Below are positions 10,566-21,310 of a stretch of DNA of 64,000 nucleotides, piece after piece. The stretch's first letter is position 1, and each line of letters opens with the position of its first letter. A model generated the notes under the pieces. The model worked only from the letters and a program-made list of their open reading frames with translations. It did no database searches and was not told the DNA's origin. This DNA comes from Ovis canadensis (lineage: Eukaryota > Chordata > Mammalia > Artiodactyla > Bovidae): assembly GCF_042477335.2 (NCBI RefSeq), contig NC_091260.1, positions 47,077,001-47,141,000 of the forward strand, given 5' to 3'. A program made the position numbers and the translations under genes.

Positions 10566-10854
10566 AATTTGCTAGGGTGGCCATAATGAAATACCACAGA
10601 CTGGGTGGCTTAAACAAGGGAAATTTGTTTTCTCACAGTTCTAGGCGCCAGCCAATTCAGGTCCTCGTGAAGGCCCCCTTCCTGGCTTGTGGATGGCTGC
10701 CTTCTCTATCACACTGTCCTCCCATGGTCTTTTCTCTGTTGGCGCACATCCTGGTGTGTTCTAATCTCTCCCTATAAGGCTACCAGTCACATTGGATTAA
10801 GGCACGCCTTAATGGCCTCACTTTAACCTAATTACCTCTTTAAAGAGTCTTATC
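10566..10854 (-). mobile_element. ERVL-MaLR LTR (MST/MLT1 type), antisense, left part
   Basis: Complement of a MaLR LTR 3' portion: 'taatgaaataccacagactg', 'tttgttttctcacagttct', and 'ggattaaggcac..cttaat'. The LTR is cut by an L1 and finishes at 11736-11803. This is an ancient mammalian endogenous LTR with no coding content here. Confidence 0.7.
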
Positions 10855-10868
10855 TACCTCTTTAAAGT
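10855..10868 (+). repeat. 13-bp local duplication at L1 5' junction
   Basis: 'tacctctttaaag' at 10855-10867 repeats the same 13 bp at 10833-10845 in the LTR. The second copy sits just before the L1 5' end, in place of the LTR bases expected there. Confidence 0.7.
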
Positions 10869-11735
10869 AGACCACAATGAGGTACCATTTCACACCAGTC
10901 AGAATGGCTGCGATCCAAAAGTCTACAAGCAATAAATGCTGGAGAGGGTATGGAGAAAAGGGAACCCTCTTACACTGTTGGTGGCAATGCAAACTAGTAC
11001 AGCCACTATGGAGAACAGTGTGGAGATTCCTTAAAAAACTGGAAATAGAACTGCCATATGACCCAGCAATCCCACTGCTGGGCATACACACCGAGGAAAC
11101 CAGAATTGAAAGAGACACATGTACCCCAATGTTCATTGCGGCACTGTTTATAATAGCCAGAACATGGAAACAACCTAGATGTCTATCAGCAGATGAATGG
11201 ATAAGAAAACTGTGGTACATATACACAATGGAGTATTACTCAGCCATCAAAAGGAATACATTTGAATCAGTTCTAATAAGGTGGATGAAACTGGAGCTGA
11301 TTATACAGAGTGAAGTAAGCCAGAAAGAAAAACACCAATACAGTATACTAACACATATATATGGAATTTAGAAAGATGGTAACGATAACCCTGTATGCGA
11401 GACAGCAAAAGAGACGCAGATGTACAGAACAGGGTTTTTGACTCTGTGGGAGAGGGAGAGGGTGGGATGATTTGGGAAAATGGCATTGAAACATGTATAA
11501 TATCATATAAGAAATGAATCGTCAGTCTAGGTTCGATGCAGGATACAGGATGCTTGGGGTTGGTGCACTGGGATAACCCAGAGGGATGGTATGGGGAGGG
11601 AGGTAGGAGGGGGGTTCAGGAGTGGGAACTTATGTACACCCGTGGTGGATTCATGTTGATTTATGGCAAAACCAATACAGTATTGTAAAGTAAAAAAAAA
11701 TAATAAATAAAATAAAAAAAAAAACAAAAAAAAAG
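10869..11735 (+). mobile_element. Young ruminant L1, 5' truncated
   Basis: Sense L1 with the end of ORF2, a G-rich 3' UTR (11435-11640, 'gggatggtatggggaggg') and an A-rich tail ('ttgtaaagtaaaaaaaaa'). The preserved UTR and long open frame make it one of the younger L1s here. Inserted into a MaLR LTR. Confidence 0.92.
10877..11371 (+). pseudogene. L1 ORF2 C-terminal fragment
   Basis: A 164-codon frame with the conserved L1 ORF2 C-terminal region: '[12 protein letters not shown]', '[10 protein letters not shown]', 'YYSAIKRN', '[12 protein letters not shown]'. The upstream part reads through the '[15 protein letters not shown]' block. Endonuclease and RT domains are missing, so the product would be inactive. 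Confidence 0.9.
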
Positions 11736-11803
11736 TTGCATTCTGAGGTTTAGGCTTCAACATATGAATTTAGCGGGGAGGACACAATTCAGTCCGTAAC
11801 AAT
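11736..11803 (-). mobile_element. ERVL-MaLR LTR, antisense, right part
   Basis: 'gcattctgaggtttaggctt' and 'caacatatgaatttagcggg' continue the LTR interrupted at 10855, ending 'cagtccgtaac'. This confirms that the L1 landed inside the LTR. Confidence 0.72.
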
Positions 11804-12285
11804 CAATAGACTCTCCTAGCTTTTTGTTATTCTTACAGATTTCAGTGAGAATGAGTTGGGAATAAAATCACTATAACTATTCAAACTAATTGTAGTTTTT
11901 TGAAGAACAATGGATAATCGCTAACCCATAGTGCAAAATAAAGACAATTAAAACTGAAAATCACATTGAGATGTACACAAAGTTAGTCTACACATTTAAA
12001 GAATGAAAAGCAATTAAGAAATTGTTCATCTACAAGGAAGGGAAATTAACTTACTGGTATTTCTGATATTTTTTGTGGTCTGTTTTGAAAACTTGCTTCC
12101 ATTATAGGCAAGGGACTTATGTTGCTTTATTATTTTTTAAAGAAAAGCAGACATGGAAAGAAGCTATAAACATTAAGCATACTGAAGCTTTAACAGAAGA
12201 TTATTCAATAATAAAGAAAATATTCACCTGGTATCAATTCAATGTCCTTTAAAATACTATTAAATTATATTAATGAATATATATT
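11804..12285. other. No recognised feature
   Basis: AT-rich stretch without identified repeats. Confidence 0.45.
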
Positions 12286-12291
12286 TACTAG

Positions 12292-12505
12292 TATTCCCTG
12301 GTGGCTGAGTTGGTAAAGAATCTGCCTGCAATGCGGGAGACCCAGATTCGATCCCTGGGTCAGGAAAATCCCCTGGAGAAGGAAATGGCAACCCACTCCA
12401 TTATTCTTGCCTGGAGAATTCCATGGTCAGAGGAAGCTGGTGGGCTATAGTCCATGGGGGCACAAAGAGCTGGACATGATTGAGTGACTAACACTTTCAC
12501 ACTTC
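12292..12505 (+). mobile_element. Bov-tA SINE
   Basis: Sense Bov-tA: tRNA-like head ('ccctggtggctgagttgg', 'gattcgatccctgggtca'), then Bov-A body to 'gactaacactttcac'. No firm TSD. Confidence 0.92.
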
Positions 12506-12600
12506 ATATTTAGTAAAACGCTTATTTGATTATACCAAGATTTGAAAAGCGATAGCACCACAAGTTATAATAGAAAATAAAAAGCTTTTCACCATTTTCT

Positions 12601-12890
12601 CTTTTTAAAATTAATTAATTTTAAAAAATTGGCTGTACTTTGTTGCTGTGAGCAGGCTTTCGCTAGTTGCAGTAAGCAGGGGCTCCTCTCTCATTGCAGT
12701 GCTTGGACTTCTCATCGCTGTGGTTTCCTTTGTTGTGGAGCATGGGCTCTAAAACATGTGGTCTCAGCAGTTGTGGCATGCAGGCTCAGCTGCTCTGTGG
12801 CGTGTTGAATCCTCCCAGACTAGGGCTCGAACCCATGTCCCCTGCACTGGCAGGTGGATTCTTAACCACTGGACCACCAGAGAAGTCCTC
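12601..12890 (-). mobile_element. CHR-type tRNA SINE, long form, antisense
   Basis: Complement of the artiodactyl long CHR SINE: 'agcagttgtggcatgcagg' body and tRNA-like head ('ggctcgaacccatg') at right. 10-bp TSD with one mismatch (accattttct at 12591-12600; acaattttct at 12891-12900). Confidence 0.88.
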
Positions 12891-12900
12891 ACAATTTTCT

Positions 12901-13425
12901 AACTTTGAGTTAGTCCAGGAGGCTTTTATATTATTTAGTGTTTAAAATGCTGAATGTTTAAATTATTTCCAGAGGGATTTTTTTTTTTTTTGCACTTGCC
13001 GTCAGCCTCCCAATTTGACAGATACCATGTATTGCCCATGTTGTCGCATTTTTCTATGTTCAAATACTGTCTCCCCCAAGAAGATAGTAAGCATCTTGAA
13101 AAGAAGTGTGATTAATTCATGGTTCTTGCACTAAAGGCTTGCACATAGTAGGCAGTTAGTGACATATTTGATTTATCAAGGTCAAGTAGTATAGAAATGT
13201 TCTCATACGTTTGACTATATTTTGTAAAATTGTGAAAATGTAAACTGAATTATGATAAAAATGATCAGATGATTTGTATGGTATTGTCTTTAGCTCCTGG
13301 GTCAGTTGTCCAAATAATTATCTCAGATACCTAAATAATTTAACCTGAAATGCTTAGAAAATGGAGGTTAAAAGGTTGTTTTAATTTCCTTTCTCAAGTT
13401 TCTTGTGTTAGGTATAGCATAATGG
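12901..13425. other. No recognised feature
   Basis: Contains a poly(T) run near 12979-12991; otherwise no recognised sequence. Confidence 0.45.
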
Positions 13426-13429
13426 TGAA

Positions 13430-13640
13430 ACATGAATTGCTGACTTCATAATCCTGGCCTTGCCACTCACTAGCTGAGTAACAATGGGCAAATTACTTAC
13501 TGCATCTGTGCTGAGTTTCTCTTCTATACAACGGGATAATGTTAACACCTACCTCTTGAGAGTTTTTCTGAAGATTAAATGAGTCGAAAGGGTAAAGCTC
13601 TTCTAAGAATGCCTGGGGTATTCTAAGTGTTATAACTGTT
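13430..13640 (+). mobile_element. MIR SINE
   Basis: Sense MIR: 'ccttgccactcactagctga', 'gggcaaattactta', 'gaagattaaatgag', 'gaatgcctggggta'. Ends just before a BovB insertion, but the insertion does not split it. Confidence 0.75.
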
Positions 13641-13877
13641 TGCATTTTGAGATGTTGCTTTCAGTTCAGTTCAGTTGCTCAGTTGTGTCTGATTCTTTGT
13701 GACCCCATGAATCACAGCACACCAGGCCTCCCTGTCCATCACCAACTCCCAGAGTTCACTCAAATTCATGTCCATCGAGGCGATGATGCCATCCAGCCAT
13801 CTCATCCTCTGTCATCCCCTTATCCTCCTGCCCCCAATCCCTCTCAGCATCAGAGTCTTTTCCAATGAGTCAAGTCT

Positions 13878-14867
13878 TCACATGAGGTGGCCAAAGTACT
13901 GGAGTTTCAGCTTTAGCATCATTCCTTCCAAAGAAATCCCAGGGCTGATCTCCTTCAGAATGGACTGGTTGGACCTCCTTGCAGTCCAAGGGACTCTCAA
14001 GACTCTTCTCCAACACCACAGTGCAAAAGCATCAATTCTTCGGTGCTCAGCCTTCTTCACAGTCCAACTCTCACATCCATACATGACCACTGGAAAAACC
14101 ATAGGCTTGACTAGATGGACCTTTGCTGGCAAAGTAATATCTCTGCTTTTCAATATACTGTCTAGGTTGGTCATAACTTTCCTTCCAAGGAGTAAGCGTC
14201 TTTTAATGTCATGGCTGCAATCACCATCTGCAGTGATTTTGGAGCCCAAAACAATAAAGTCTGACACTGTGTCCACTGTTGCCCTGTCTATTTCCCATGA
14301 AGTGATGGGACCAGATGCCATGATCTTCGTTTTCTGAATGTTGAGTTTTAAGCCAGCTTTTTCACTCTCCTCTTTCACTTTCATCAAGAGGCTTTTGAGT
14401 TCCTCTTCACTTTCTGCCATAAGGGTGGTGTCATCTGCATATCTGAGGTTATTGATATTTCTCCCAGCAGTCTTGATTCTAGCTTGTGCTTCTTCCAGCC
14501 CAACATTTATCATGATGTACTCTGCATATAAGTTAAATAAGCAGGATGACAATATACAGCCTTGACATACTCCTTTTCCTATTTGGAACCAGTCTGTTGT
14601 TCCATGTCCAGTTCTAACTGTTGCTTCCTGACCTGCATACAGGTTTTTCAAGAGGCAGGTCAGGTGGTCTGGTATTCCCATCTCTTTCAGAATTTTCCAG
14701 TTTATTGTGATCCACACAGTCAAAGGCTTTGGCATAGTCAATAAAGCAGAAATAGATTTTTTTTTTCTGGAACTCTCTTGCTTTTTCGATGATCCAGCGG
14801 ATGTTGGCAGTTTGATCTCTGGTTCCTTTGCCTTTTCTAAAACCAGCTTGAACATCTGGAAGTTCAC
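13878..14867 (-). pseudogene. BovB ORF2 reverse transcriptase fragment
   Basis: A 329-codon open frame. From about residue 58 it follows BovB ORF2: 'KILKEMGIPDHL', RT block 'VCQGCILSSCLFNLYAEY' (residues 100-117), the catalytic 'LRYADDTTLMAESEEEL' block with YADD at residues 143-146 (complement of 14430-14441), then the C-terminal region. The first ~55 residues are out of the family frame. The upstream RT motif 'FIDYAKAFDCVDH' lies in another frame (complement of 14614-15036). A 2-nt loss near 14698-14700 relative to the family consensus explains the shift. Dead copy without an endonuclease domain. Confidence 0.93.
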
Positions 14868-15036
14868 GGCTCACGTATTGCTGAAGCCTGGCTTGGAGAA
14901 TTTTGAGCATTACTTTACTAGTGTGTGAGATGAGTGCATTTGTGGGGTAGTTTGAGCATTCTTTGGCATTGCCTTTCTTTGGGACTGTAGACCCTTTCTC
15001 TACCTCCAACCCAACTAATTTATTTGTCTTCTGCAC
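14614..15036 (-). pseudogene. BovB RT N-terminal fragment (upstream frame)
   Basis: Frame holding the earlier BovB RT motifs: 'PKKGNAKECSNYPTNALI', 'LQARLQQYVSRELPDVQAG' and 'FIDYAKAFDCVDH' with the first catalytic Asp. After 'HNKL' it runs out of frame, joining the 329-codon frame through the shift near 14699. Confidence 0.88.
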
Positions 15037-15049
15037 TTGTGATGTTGCT

Positions 15050-15632
15050 CAATTAAACAGACAAAATAAAATTGTTCCATTGATAAATATGCTTTACAAG
15101 TAAGGTAAAATTTTAACCTGGGATATTAAATGTATGCTTCCCAGACCGAATTTGAGAAAGTTTACCAGTGTAGCAAACACTACATCCATTCACTCAGAAA
15201 CCATGGTTCCCTTGGTCTTTACATTGAGTGTTCCATGTTATGAATGCTCAGAAAATATGAGTGGATTAAAGTGAAATCCAGAAAGGATTGATCAGAATTT
15301 CTTAGTAAGGAATCAAGTCAGAAATTGGATTAGGGCACAGAATCAACTTTTTCAGATGTGGCTTCCATGCTGTGTGTTACTTAACAGAATGGATGGAGGA
15401 CCTGGCACAACTTCAGAAGCCCTCACTTAGCAACCACTCTAGGGCCAACGGGGCAATGTCCAGCAATTAAGGAGAATATTCACAACAATAGGTCTATGGA
15501 ATCACAGGGATGTTATATGTGTGGTTCTGGATTTATAGCCACTGAGAGATACTGGAGTGTGTGGGAAGTTGCATCTGCTAGCAACTAGAATGCCTTTGGT
15601 TACAGTCCTGAAGTTAACACCAGGATTTTGCA
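15050..15632. other. No recognised feature
   Basis: Unassigned AT-rich DNA. Confidence 0.45.
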
Positions 15633-15634
15633 AG

Positions 15635-15768
15635 AGGTCCTGCCACTAACTGGTTGTATAACTTTGGGTTTGTCACTCAGCCTCTTTGGATCTCCATCAC
15701 TTCTTGGGGATAGGGCAAGGTGTTCTTTAAATTCTCTTCCAAATCCAAGGTTTTATGATTCTGCATTG
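15635..15768 (+). mobile_element. MIR-family SINE
   Basis: 'cctgccactaactggttgta', 'gtcactcagcctctttgg' and the 'ttccaaatccaaggttttat' end match the MIR variant with a 'ttctatgattct'-type terminus. Confidence 0.65.
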
Positions 15769-17040
15769 GAAATAGAAGCATAGTCAATAAGGATTTACTT
15801 ACTAACACCTCTTCATAAAGGCAAAATCAGAGTTTCTACAATGACATAGTTAATTAATATTAAGAAAAAAAACCAGCCCTGTTTGGTGATTATAAAATGA
15901 GAACGAGAAATGATCTAATTCGGCCTTCTAATTTAGTGATTTTTCTTTCTTTCTTTCTTTTTTTTTTTTTTTTTTTTTTTGAGCATTTGACTTTTAGGAG
16001 AAAAAAGTAAATTCAAAGAAAACAATTTGTTCTAAAAACGAGTATCACCAAATCCATTGTCAGAGCCTAGCAAGTTCTTGCTCCTATAATTTTCACATCT
16101 TTAATATGGTACAGTTAGAGTTGGTGCTCAGTAATATGTATGTCCTTGAAATATCAAAGAGAGACTCAGTTATTTAAATTACACTGTACTTAGAAGTAAG
16201 ATGTTCCAATATAATGTGTATCTTTGCAGATATACTCTAGAAAGCATTTTGGTCATAGCTATAAATCAAAATGTTCAGTTTACCATATCAGAGTTTGACG
16301 AGCAGTGTTGCATTGTATTTTCACTAATAATGTGTGTATGTTTTTGCAAGCCACTTCACTTCGATTATCCTCAATTTTCTCAGACAAACAAGGGGTAAGA
16401 GACAATGTCTAAGATGATTTTTTTAATCTCTGAATTCTATTTTATATTCTACGTCTGTAAATTCTAATTCTGTTCAATCTCTAAAATTTGAATTTAAGTC
16501 CTCTGAGACTTCTTTCTCCTTTTTGGAGCTCCTTCCAGGTATTTTTATTCTGATTCTCCCCACAAAACTCTGCCCCCTTAGTCTCTCTATTACTTGCAGA
16601 GACAATTCCATGCTTTCATGGACAGTGACTGGCACAGGAAAATGTTGACTGCTCTTCTCCTTTGCTGCTTGCAGAGATGTATCTTGGGTGCTTTGTTTAG
16701 AAAGCTCTGTTCAGAAAATAGATTTAGAGAACAGAAGATAAGAGGTGCAGATGACTAAAATTTTCCTAACCCAAGGCTGACACTTTCCATCAATTCAATA
16801 AATCAAATACCTAGCAAATGTATGATAGACTAGGCATAGCCCTTGACTCTAAGAAATGTATATTCTCTATTTAAATAGTTGATGCTGATATATCTGGAGT
16901 ATTCAGAGCATTCTTAAATGCCAAACTCTATAGCCCTAACTATAATTGTGTTAGAAGTGCATGGAAGGGAGATTTGGGTTTGGAGTAGTCAGCAGAATCT
17001 GATGGAGGAGCTCTTATTTGTAGAGAATATTTAAGGAAGA
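15769..17040. other. Mostly unassigned; simple T-rich repeat inside
   Basis: Apart from the TTTC/poly(T) tract at 15945-15981, no repeat or gene is recognised in about 1.2 kb. Confidence 0.45.
15945..15981. repeat. (TTTC)n / poly(T) tract
   Basis: Several TTTC units run into about 23 consecutive T. No SINE or LINE body is recognisable beside it, so it may be a lone simple repeat or the tail of an erased element. Confidence 0.9.
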
Positions 17041-17044
17041 ATAA

Positions 17045-17221
17045 TATGTATGATTCTTTAATGCATTAACTGAATCAACAAAGATTTATTTCGTGGCTAC
17101 GATGTATTGAACTTCTCTAAGTGCTGGGAATACAGCAGTGAGCAAGATGGGAAAAAACTTTGCCCACACAGAGATTTCATTCTAATAGATGTATGTAAGA
17201 AAAAATAAATAAGTAAAATGC
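17045..17221 (+). mobile_element. Old LINE-type repeat, left part
   Basis: 'tcaacaaagatttatttcgt', 'aagtgctgggaatacagcag', 'gatttcattctaatagatg' form a very common ancient mammalian repeat block. Subfamily not assigned. Split by BovB; resumes at 17572. Confidence 0.5.
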
Positions 17222-17231
17222 ATATTATATC

Positions 17232-17561
17232 CCTTGGACAGCAAGGAGATCAAACCAGTTAATCCTAAAGGAAATCAACCGTGAATGTACATTGGAAGGA
17301 CTGAGGCTGAAGCTGAAGCTCCAATAGTTTGGCCACCCGATGTGAAGAACTGACTCACTGGGAAAGACCCGGATGCTGGGAAAGATTGAAGGCAGGAGGA
17401 GAAGTGGGCGGCAGAGGATGAGATGGTTAGATAACATCACTGATTCAGTGGACATGAGTTTGAGCAAACTCCAGGAGATAATAAAGACAGGGAAGGCTGG
17501 CTTGCTGTAGTCCACGAGGTCGCAAAGAACTGGACACAACTTAGTGACTGATCAACAGCAA
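17232..17561 (+). mobile_element. BovB LINE 3' end, diverged
   Basis: About 330 bp of BovB 3' sequence in sense, of an older variant ('aaaggaaatcaaccgtgaat', 'aagctgaagctccaatag'). Perfect 10-bp TSD (atattatatc at 17222-17231 and 17562-17571). Confidence 0.93.
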
Positions 17562-17571
17562 ATATTATATC

Positions 17572-17655
17572 AAATGATGATAAGCACTATAGAATTAAAA
17601 ACATACTTTAGTTGTAAGATAGGTGTAGAGAATGATCTAAGGAGTGATATAATCT
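17572..17655 (+). mobile_element. Old LINE-type repeat, right part
   Basis: 'gatgataagcactatagaa' and 'gaatgatctaaggagtgata' follow in the order expected for the block cut at 17221. Confidence 0.45.
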
Positions 17656-17659
17656 GACA

Positions 17660-17800
17660 ATATCAAGCTAACACTCTCATTTTATAAATGAACAAACTAG
17701 CACTCAGAGGGGTTAAGTAGCATAACTAAGGTCACCCAGTTTATTAGGAAGAAAAGAATAAAATCCAGGCTCACCAGTTCCTATGTAATGTTCTTTGCAA
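17660..17800 (-). mobile_element. MIR SINE, antisense
   Basis: 'cattttataaatgaacaaac', 'gaggggttaagtagcataac', 'aaggtcacccagtttatta' is the complement of the MIR core. Confidence 0.7.
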
Positions 17801-17930
17801 TTATGCACATGTGTTCCAGATGGTCAGATCACACGGTTCAAGAGGTGGGAGTGAGCAGAGCTTGTGTGAGAGTCAAGGGGGTAGATGCTTTGTATTGGTG
17901 GAAAGTGGAAGACACAATTAGATGAAAAAG

Positions 17931-18140
17931 AAAGAAAAGTGAAGTCGCTCAGTTGTGTCTGACTCTTTGCGACCCCATGGACTGTAACCTACCAGGTTCC
18001 TCCATTCATGGGATTTTCCATGCAAGAGTACTGGAGTGGGTTGCCATTTACTTTTCTAGGGAATCTTCCTGACCCAGGGATTGAACCCTGGTCTCCTGCA
18101 TTGCAGGCAGAGGCTTTATCGTCTGAGCCACCAGGTAAGC
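17931..18140 (-). mobile_element. Bov-tA SINE, antisense
   Basis: Antisense Bov-tA, tRNA head at right ('gagccaccaggtaagc'). TSD of ttagatgaaaaag (17918-17930) and ttagataaaaag (18141-18152), one base shorter. Confidence 0.93.
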
Positions 18141-18218
18141 TTAGATAAAAAGGATAATGCCAAATTTGGAAAGCCATACAGGGAAGCTGAGATTTGATGT
18201 AGCGATAAGAAATAAATA

Positions 18219-18430
18219 GGGTTTCCCTGGTGGCTCAGCTGGTAAAGAATCTGCCTTTAATTCGGGAGACCTGGGTTTAATCCCTTGGTTGGAAAGATAC
18301 CCTGGAGAAGGAAATGGCACCCACTCCAGTATGCTTGCCTGGAAAATCCCATGGACAGAGGAGTCTGGCAGGCTACAGTCCATGGGGTCACAAAAAGTCA
18401 GGCATGACTGAACAGCTTCATTTTCTTTCT
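18219..18430 (+). mobile_element. Bov-tA SINE
   Basis: Sense Bov-tA starting 'ggtttccctggtggctcagc' and ending 'gactgaacagcttca' followed by a T-rich tail. Probable imperfect TSD around 'agaaataaat'. Confidence 0.92.
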
Positions 18431-18495
18431 TTTTAAGAAAGAAATTAATAAAGTGACCTTTAAAAATGTTTGACAATACTTCAGTTCAGTTCAGT

Positions 18496-19077
18496 TCATT
18501 TGCTCAGTCGTGTCCGACTCTTTGCGACCCCAGGAATCGCAGCAGACCAGGCCTCCCTGTCCATCACCAACTCCCGGAGTTCACTCAGACTCACATCCAT
18601 CGAGTTGGTGATGCCATCCAGCCATCTCACCCTCTGTCGTCCCCTTCTCCTCCTGCCCTCAATCCCTCCCAGCATCAGAGTCTTTTCCAATGAGTCAACT
18701 CTTCGCATGAGGTGGTCAAAGTACTTGAGTTTCAGCTTTAGCATCATTCCTTCCAAAGAAATCCCAGGGCTGATCTCCTTCAGAATGGACTGGTTGGATC
18801 TCCTTGCAGTCCAAGGGACTCTCAAGAGTCTTCTCCAACACCACACTTCAAAAGCATCAATTCTTTGGTGCTCAGCCTTCTTCACAGTCCAACTCTCACA
18901 TCCATACATGACCACTGGAAAAACCATAGCCTTGACTAGATGGACCTTTGTTGGCAAAGTAATGTCTCTGCTTTTCAATATGCTATCTAGGTTGGTCATA
19001 ACTTTTCTTCCAAGGAGTAAGCGTCTTTTAATTTCATGGCTGCAATCACCATCTGCAGTGATTTTGGAGCCCCCCAA
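18496..19077 (-). pseudogene. BovB ORF2 C-terminal fragment
   Basis: A 193-codon frame covering '[16 protein letters not shown]' to '[11 protein letters not shown]', the region downstream of the RT palm. A small deletion near 19083 separates it from the RT frame. Confidence 0.9.
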
Positions 19078-19375
19078 AATAAAGTGACACTGTTTCCACT
19101 GTTGCCCTGTCTATTTCCCATGAAGTGATGGGACCAGATGCCATGGTCTTCATTTTCCGAATGTTGAGCTTTAAGCCAACTTTTTCACTCTCCACTTTCA
19201 CTTTCATCAAGAGGCTTTTGAGTTCCTCTTCACTTTCTGCCATAAGGGTGGTGTCATCTGCATATCTGAGGTTATTGATATTTCTCCCGGCAATCTTAAT
19301 TCCAGCTTGTGCTTCTTCCAGCCCAGGGTTTCTCTTGATGTATTCTGCATATAAGTTAAATAAGCAGGGTGACAA
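19046..19375 (-). pseudogene. BovB RT palm fragment with YADD
   Basis: A 109-codon frame with 'CLFNLYAEYIKR' and 'NLRYADDTTLMAESEEEL', then 'KTMASGPITSWEI'. It loses the family frame at the end near 19085. Incomplete RT, not functional. Confidence 0.9.
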
Positions 19376-19461
19376 TATACAGCTTTGATGTACTCCTTTT
19401 CCTATTTAAACCAGTCTGTTGTTCCATGTCCAGTTCTAACTGTTGCTTCCTGACAATACTT

Positions 19462-21000
19462 AGTTGATTATTAATACATCAGGTTAACAAATACCTGTCT
19501 ACATGACTGTCCTCTTTTCCCTTTCCTTGTCTCCCTCACAATATCTTGCAAAATAATTCCTATGTCTAATGCTATTTTCCAGCATGTAGAGCAGTTATGT
19601 GTTCTGAGAATATCAAAGACACCATGCTATGGTTTATCTTGAAACCAGTAAAAAGGCATTTTGAGTAAACACAAATATTTGATTGCAATTCCACATTTAG
19701 GGATTAAACTGCAGGTGAAATGAAAATATAATGAGAACTAAATCGAGATATTAGATTTGGATAAAATGAGCAAGTTGAATCAGATGTAAATTGAGACATG
19801 CCATTACTCATATTTTCATCACAAATTGGGAGTTAAGCACTTAAGTTGCTTTAGGAGCTAATTCATAAATTATGAAGCAGATCATACATTTCCTTAAGTG
19901 CAGCAGTCATTGTTGCTGATTCATTTTCATTTCAAGTTTCCAATAATGAAGAGAGAAAGAGAGAGAAGCCACCAACAGAATGTCCAAATGGGGATTTATT
20001 TACAGATCTGAAGACACCATAACAGCAGCGGAGGTTCAGAAATGGTTTCAGTTTTTACTTTTCTTTGAGAAGGAACAGGAGCTTCGAGTACGAAAATACA
20101 TGTATTAAAATATCACAGATTCAACAATCAGAAAATTATCAAATAGGGCAAATAAATCTTTTATGGTTGTAGCTGATGATATCATGTTAGATGTGAGTGC
20201 TTACTTTGGCCTAAATCTAAGGCCTGTTTTATTTTGGTTGGTATGGATATTTTAGAAAGACTCCAGACATTCTTATATAAAGTTATAACTAGGGAATTGT
20301 GAGCCTTTATCATATGAGGATCACCAAATACATTTGAGGATCTAGTTATGCATTTTGTGGGACATTTTTAGGAAATGACCTAAGCCCGTAGCTCTCTAAT
20401 TCCACGCAGATCTCCAATACAATACAAACGCTATTTAGATTTTTTTTTTAAATTTAAGGCTATTTAGATTATTATGTCTTATGATTGGGGTGGAGGTGGA
20501 GATATTAGCTGTAATACTCACTTACAGGTCTCTGACTATTACAATTTTCCCACCAAAAGACCAGAATTACTTACACAATTAATGCAAAGTAACCGTTATG
20601 CAAGAGGGTGCCTCCTACACATTGTATTTCAGCCTTCTAGCCATTTTGGGGTTAATGATTCATAAAACAAAAAGGCTCTAAGCAGTGAGAAAAGTATCTG
20701 TCACTGAATGTAAGCCTGCTATTGGGGGTCAAAGGGGAGTTACCCTCAGGCTTTCATCCATAATGCATAGAATATGCACATTCAGTGACAGGCACTTGGT
20801 CACAGGTACAGAAAGTTTTAGGTACAAGTTAAATGGTCATTACTTATTTTACTTCATTTCAGTTATTCATGCCAGGTGTTGATGTCTGAGATCATTGAAT
20901 ATATATGGGAGGAAAAGTTTCAAAACCTTAAAGACACTTTCAGAAATCTGTATAATGCTACATAGCTCTCCTGCTGGTTTATAATAATGGTTCTGAGTGG
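19462..21000. other. No recognised feature, 1.5 kb
   Basis: AT-rich, no clear repeat. Frames at 20474-20665 and 20685-20882 are short and without motifs. Confidence 0.45.
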
Positions 21001-21015
21001 TCAAGAAATTCTTTC

Positions 21016-21131
21016 TTATTTTGGTCATGTTTCATGCCTTGTGGGGTTTTAGTTTCTTAACTATGGATTGAACTCAGACTCTGGGAAATGAGGGCACAGA
21101 ATCCTAAGCGCTGAACCCCCAGAATCCCTCT
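21016..21131 (-). mobile_element. Degraded tRNA-derived SINE, antisense
   Basis: 'ttggtcatgtttcatgcctt', 'tatggattgaactcagactc' and 'cgctgaacccccagaatc' look like the complement of a short CHR-type SINE with a decayed tRNA head. Imperfect TSD (aagaaattctttc at 21003-21015; aagaaatgatttc at 21132-21144). Confidence 0.6.
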
Positions 21132-21264
21132 AAGAAATGATTTCAGTCCATTTACTCTGTTCAGTAAGGTAAGAAGATAATGTTCAACTAGATTTCTGTC
21201 AAAATGGTAAACACAAAAAAATTGTCTCTTCCAAGAGGAAAACTTAGGTTATTTAGAAAAGTCA

Positions 21265-21310
21265 TTTGTTACTTTCTGCTGTACAGCAAAGTGAATCAGT
21301 TATACTTATA
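21265..21310 (-). mobile_element. L1 3' UTR, antisense, left part
   Basis: 'tttctgctgtacagcaaagt' and 'gaatcagttatact' are the complement of the ruminant L1 3' UTR. Continues after the SINE at 21520. Confidence 0.75.

Larger units (their letters stand above)
13660..15040 (-). mobile_element. BovB LINE, 1.4 kb, antisense, best preserved copy
   Basis: The longest BovB segment here: (cagtt)n terminus at 13661, then antisense coding sequence for most of the RT domain and the ORF2 C-terminus. Perfect 9-bp TSD (gatgttgct at 13651-13659 and 15041-15049) shows a 5'-truncated but otherwise complete insertion. Confidence 0.96.
18482..19450 (-). mobile_element. BovB LINE, 0.97 kb, antisense
   Basis: Antisense BovB with (cagtt)n at the left end. 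Perfect 11-bp TSD (tgacaatactt at 18471-18481 and 19451-19461). Carries the C-terminal half of ORF2 and the RT YADD block in two frames. Confidence 0.96.

Noticed and set aside
12294..12370. tRNA gene from the A/B-box-like SINE heads
   Set aside because: tRNA-like heads of Bov-tA and CHR SINEs lack a proper acceptor stem and anticodon arm and sit on SINE bodies.
13768..14337. Long plus-strand open frame, 189 codons
   Set aside because: Opposite-strand shadow of BovB ORF2. The same peptide pattern recurs at 6639, 18470 and 35242 wherever BovB lies antisense.
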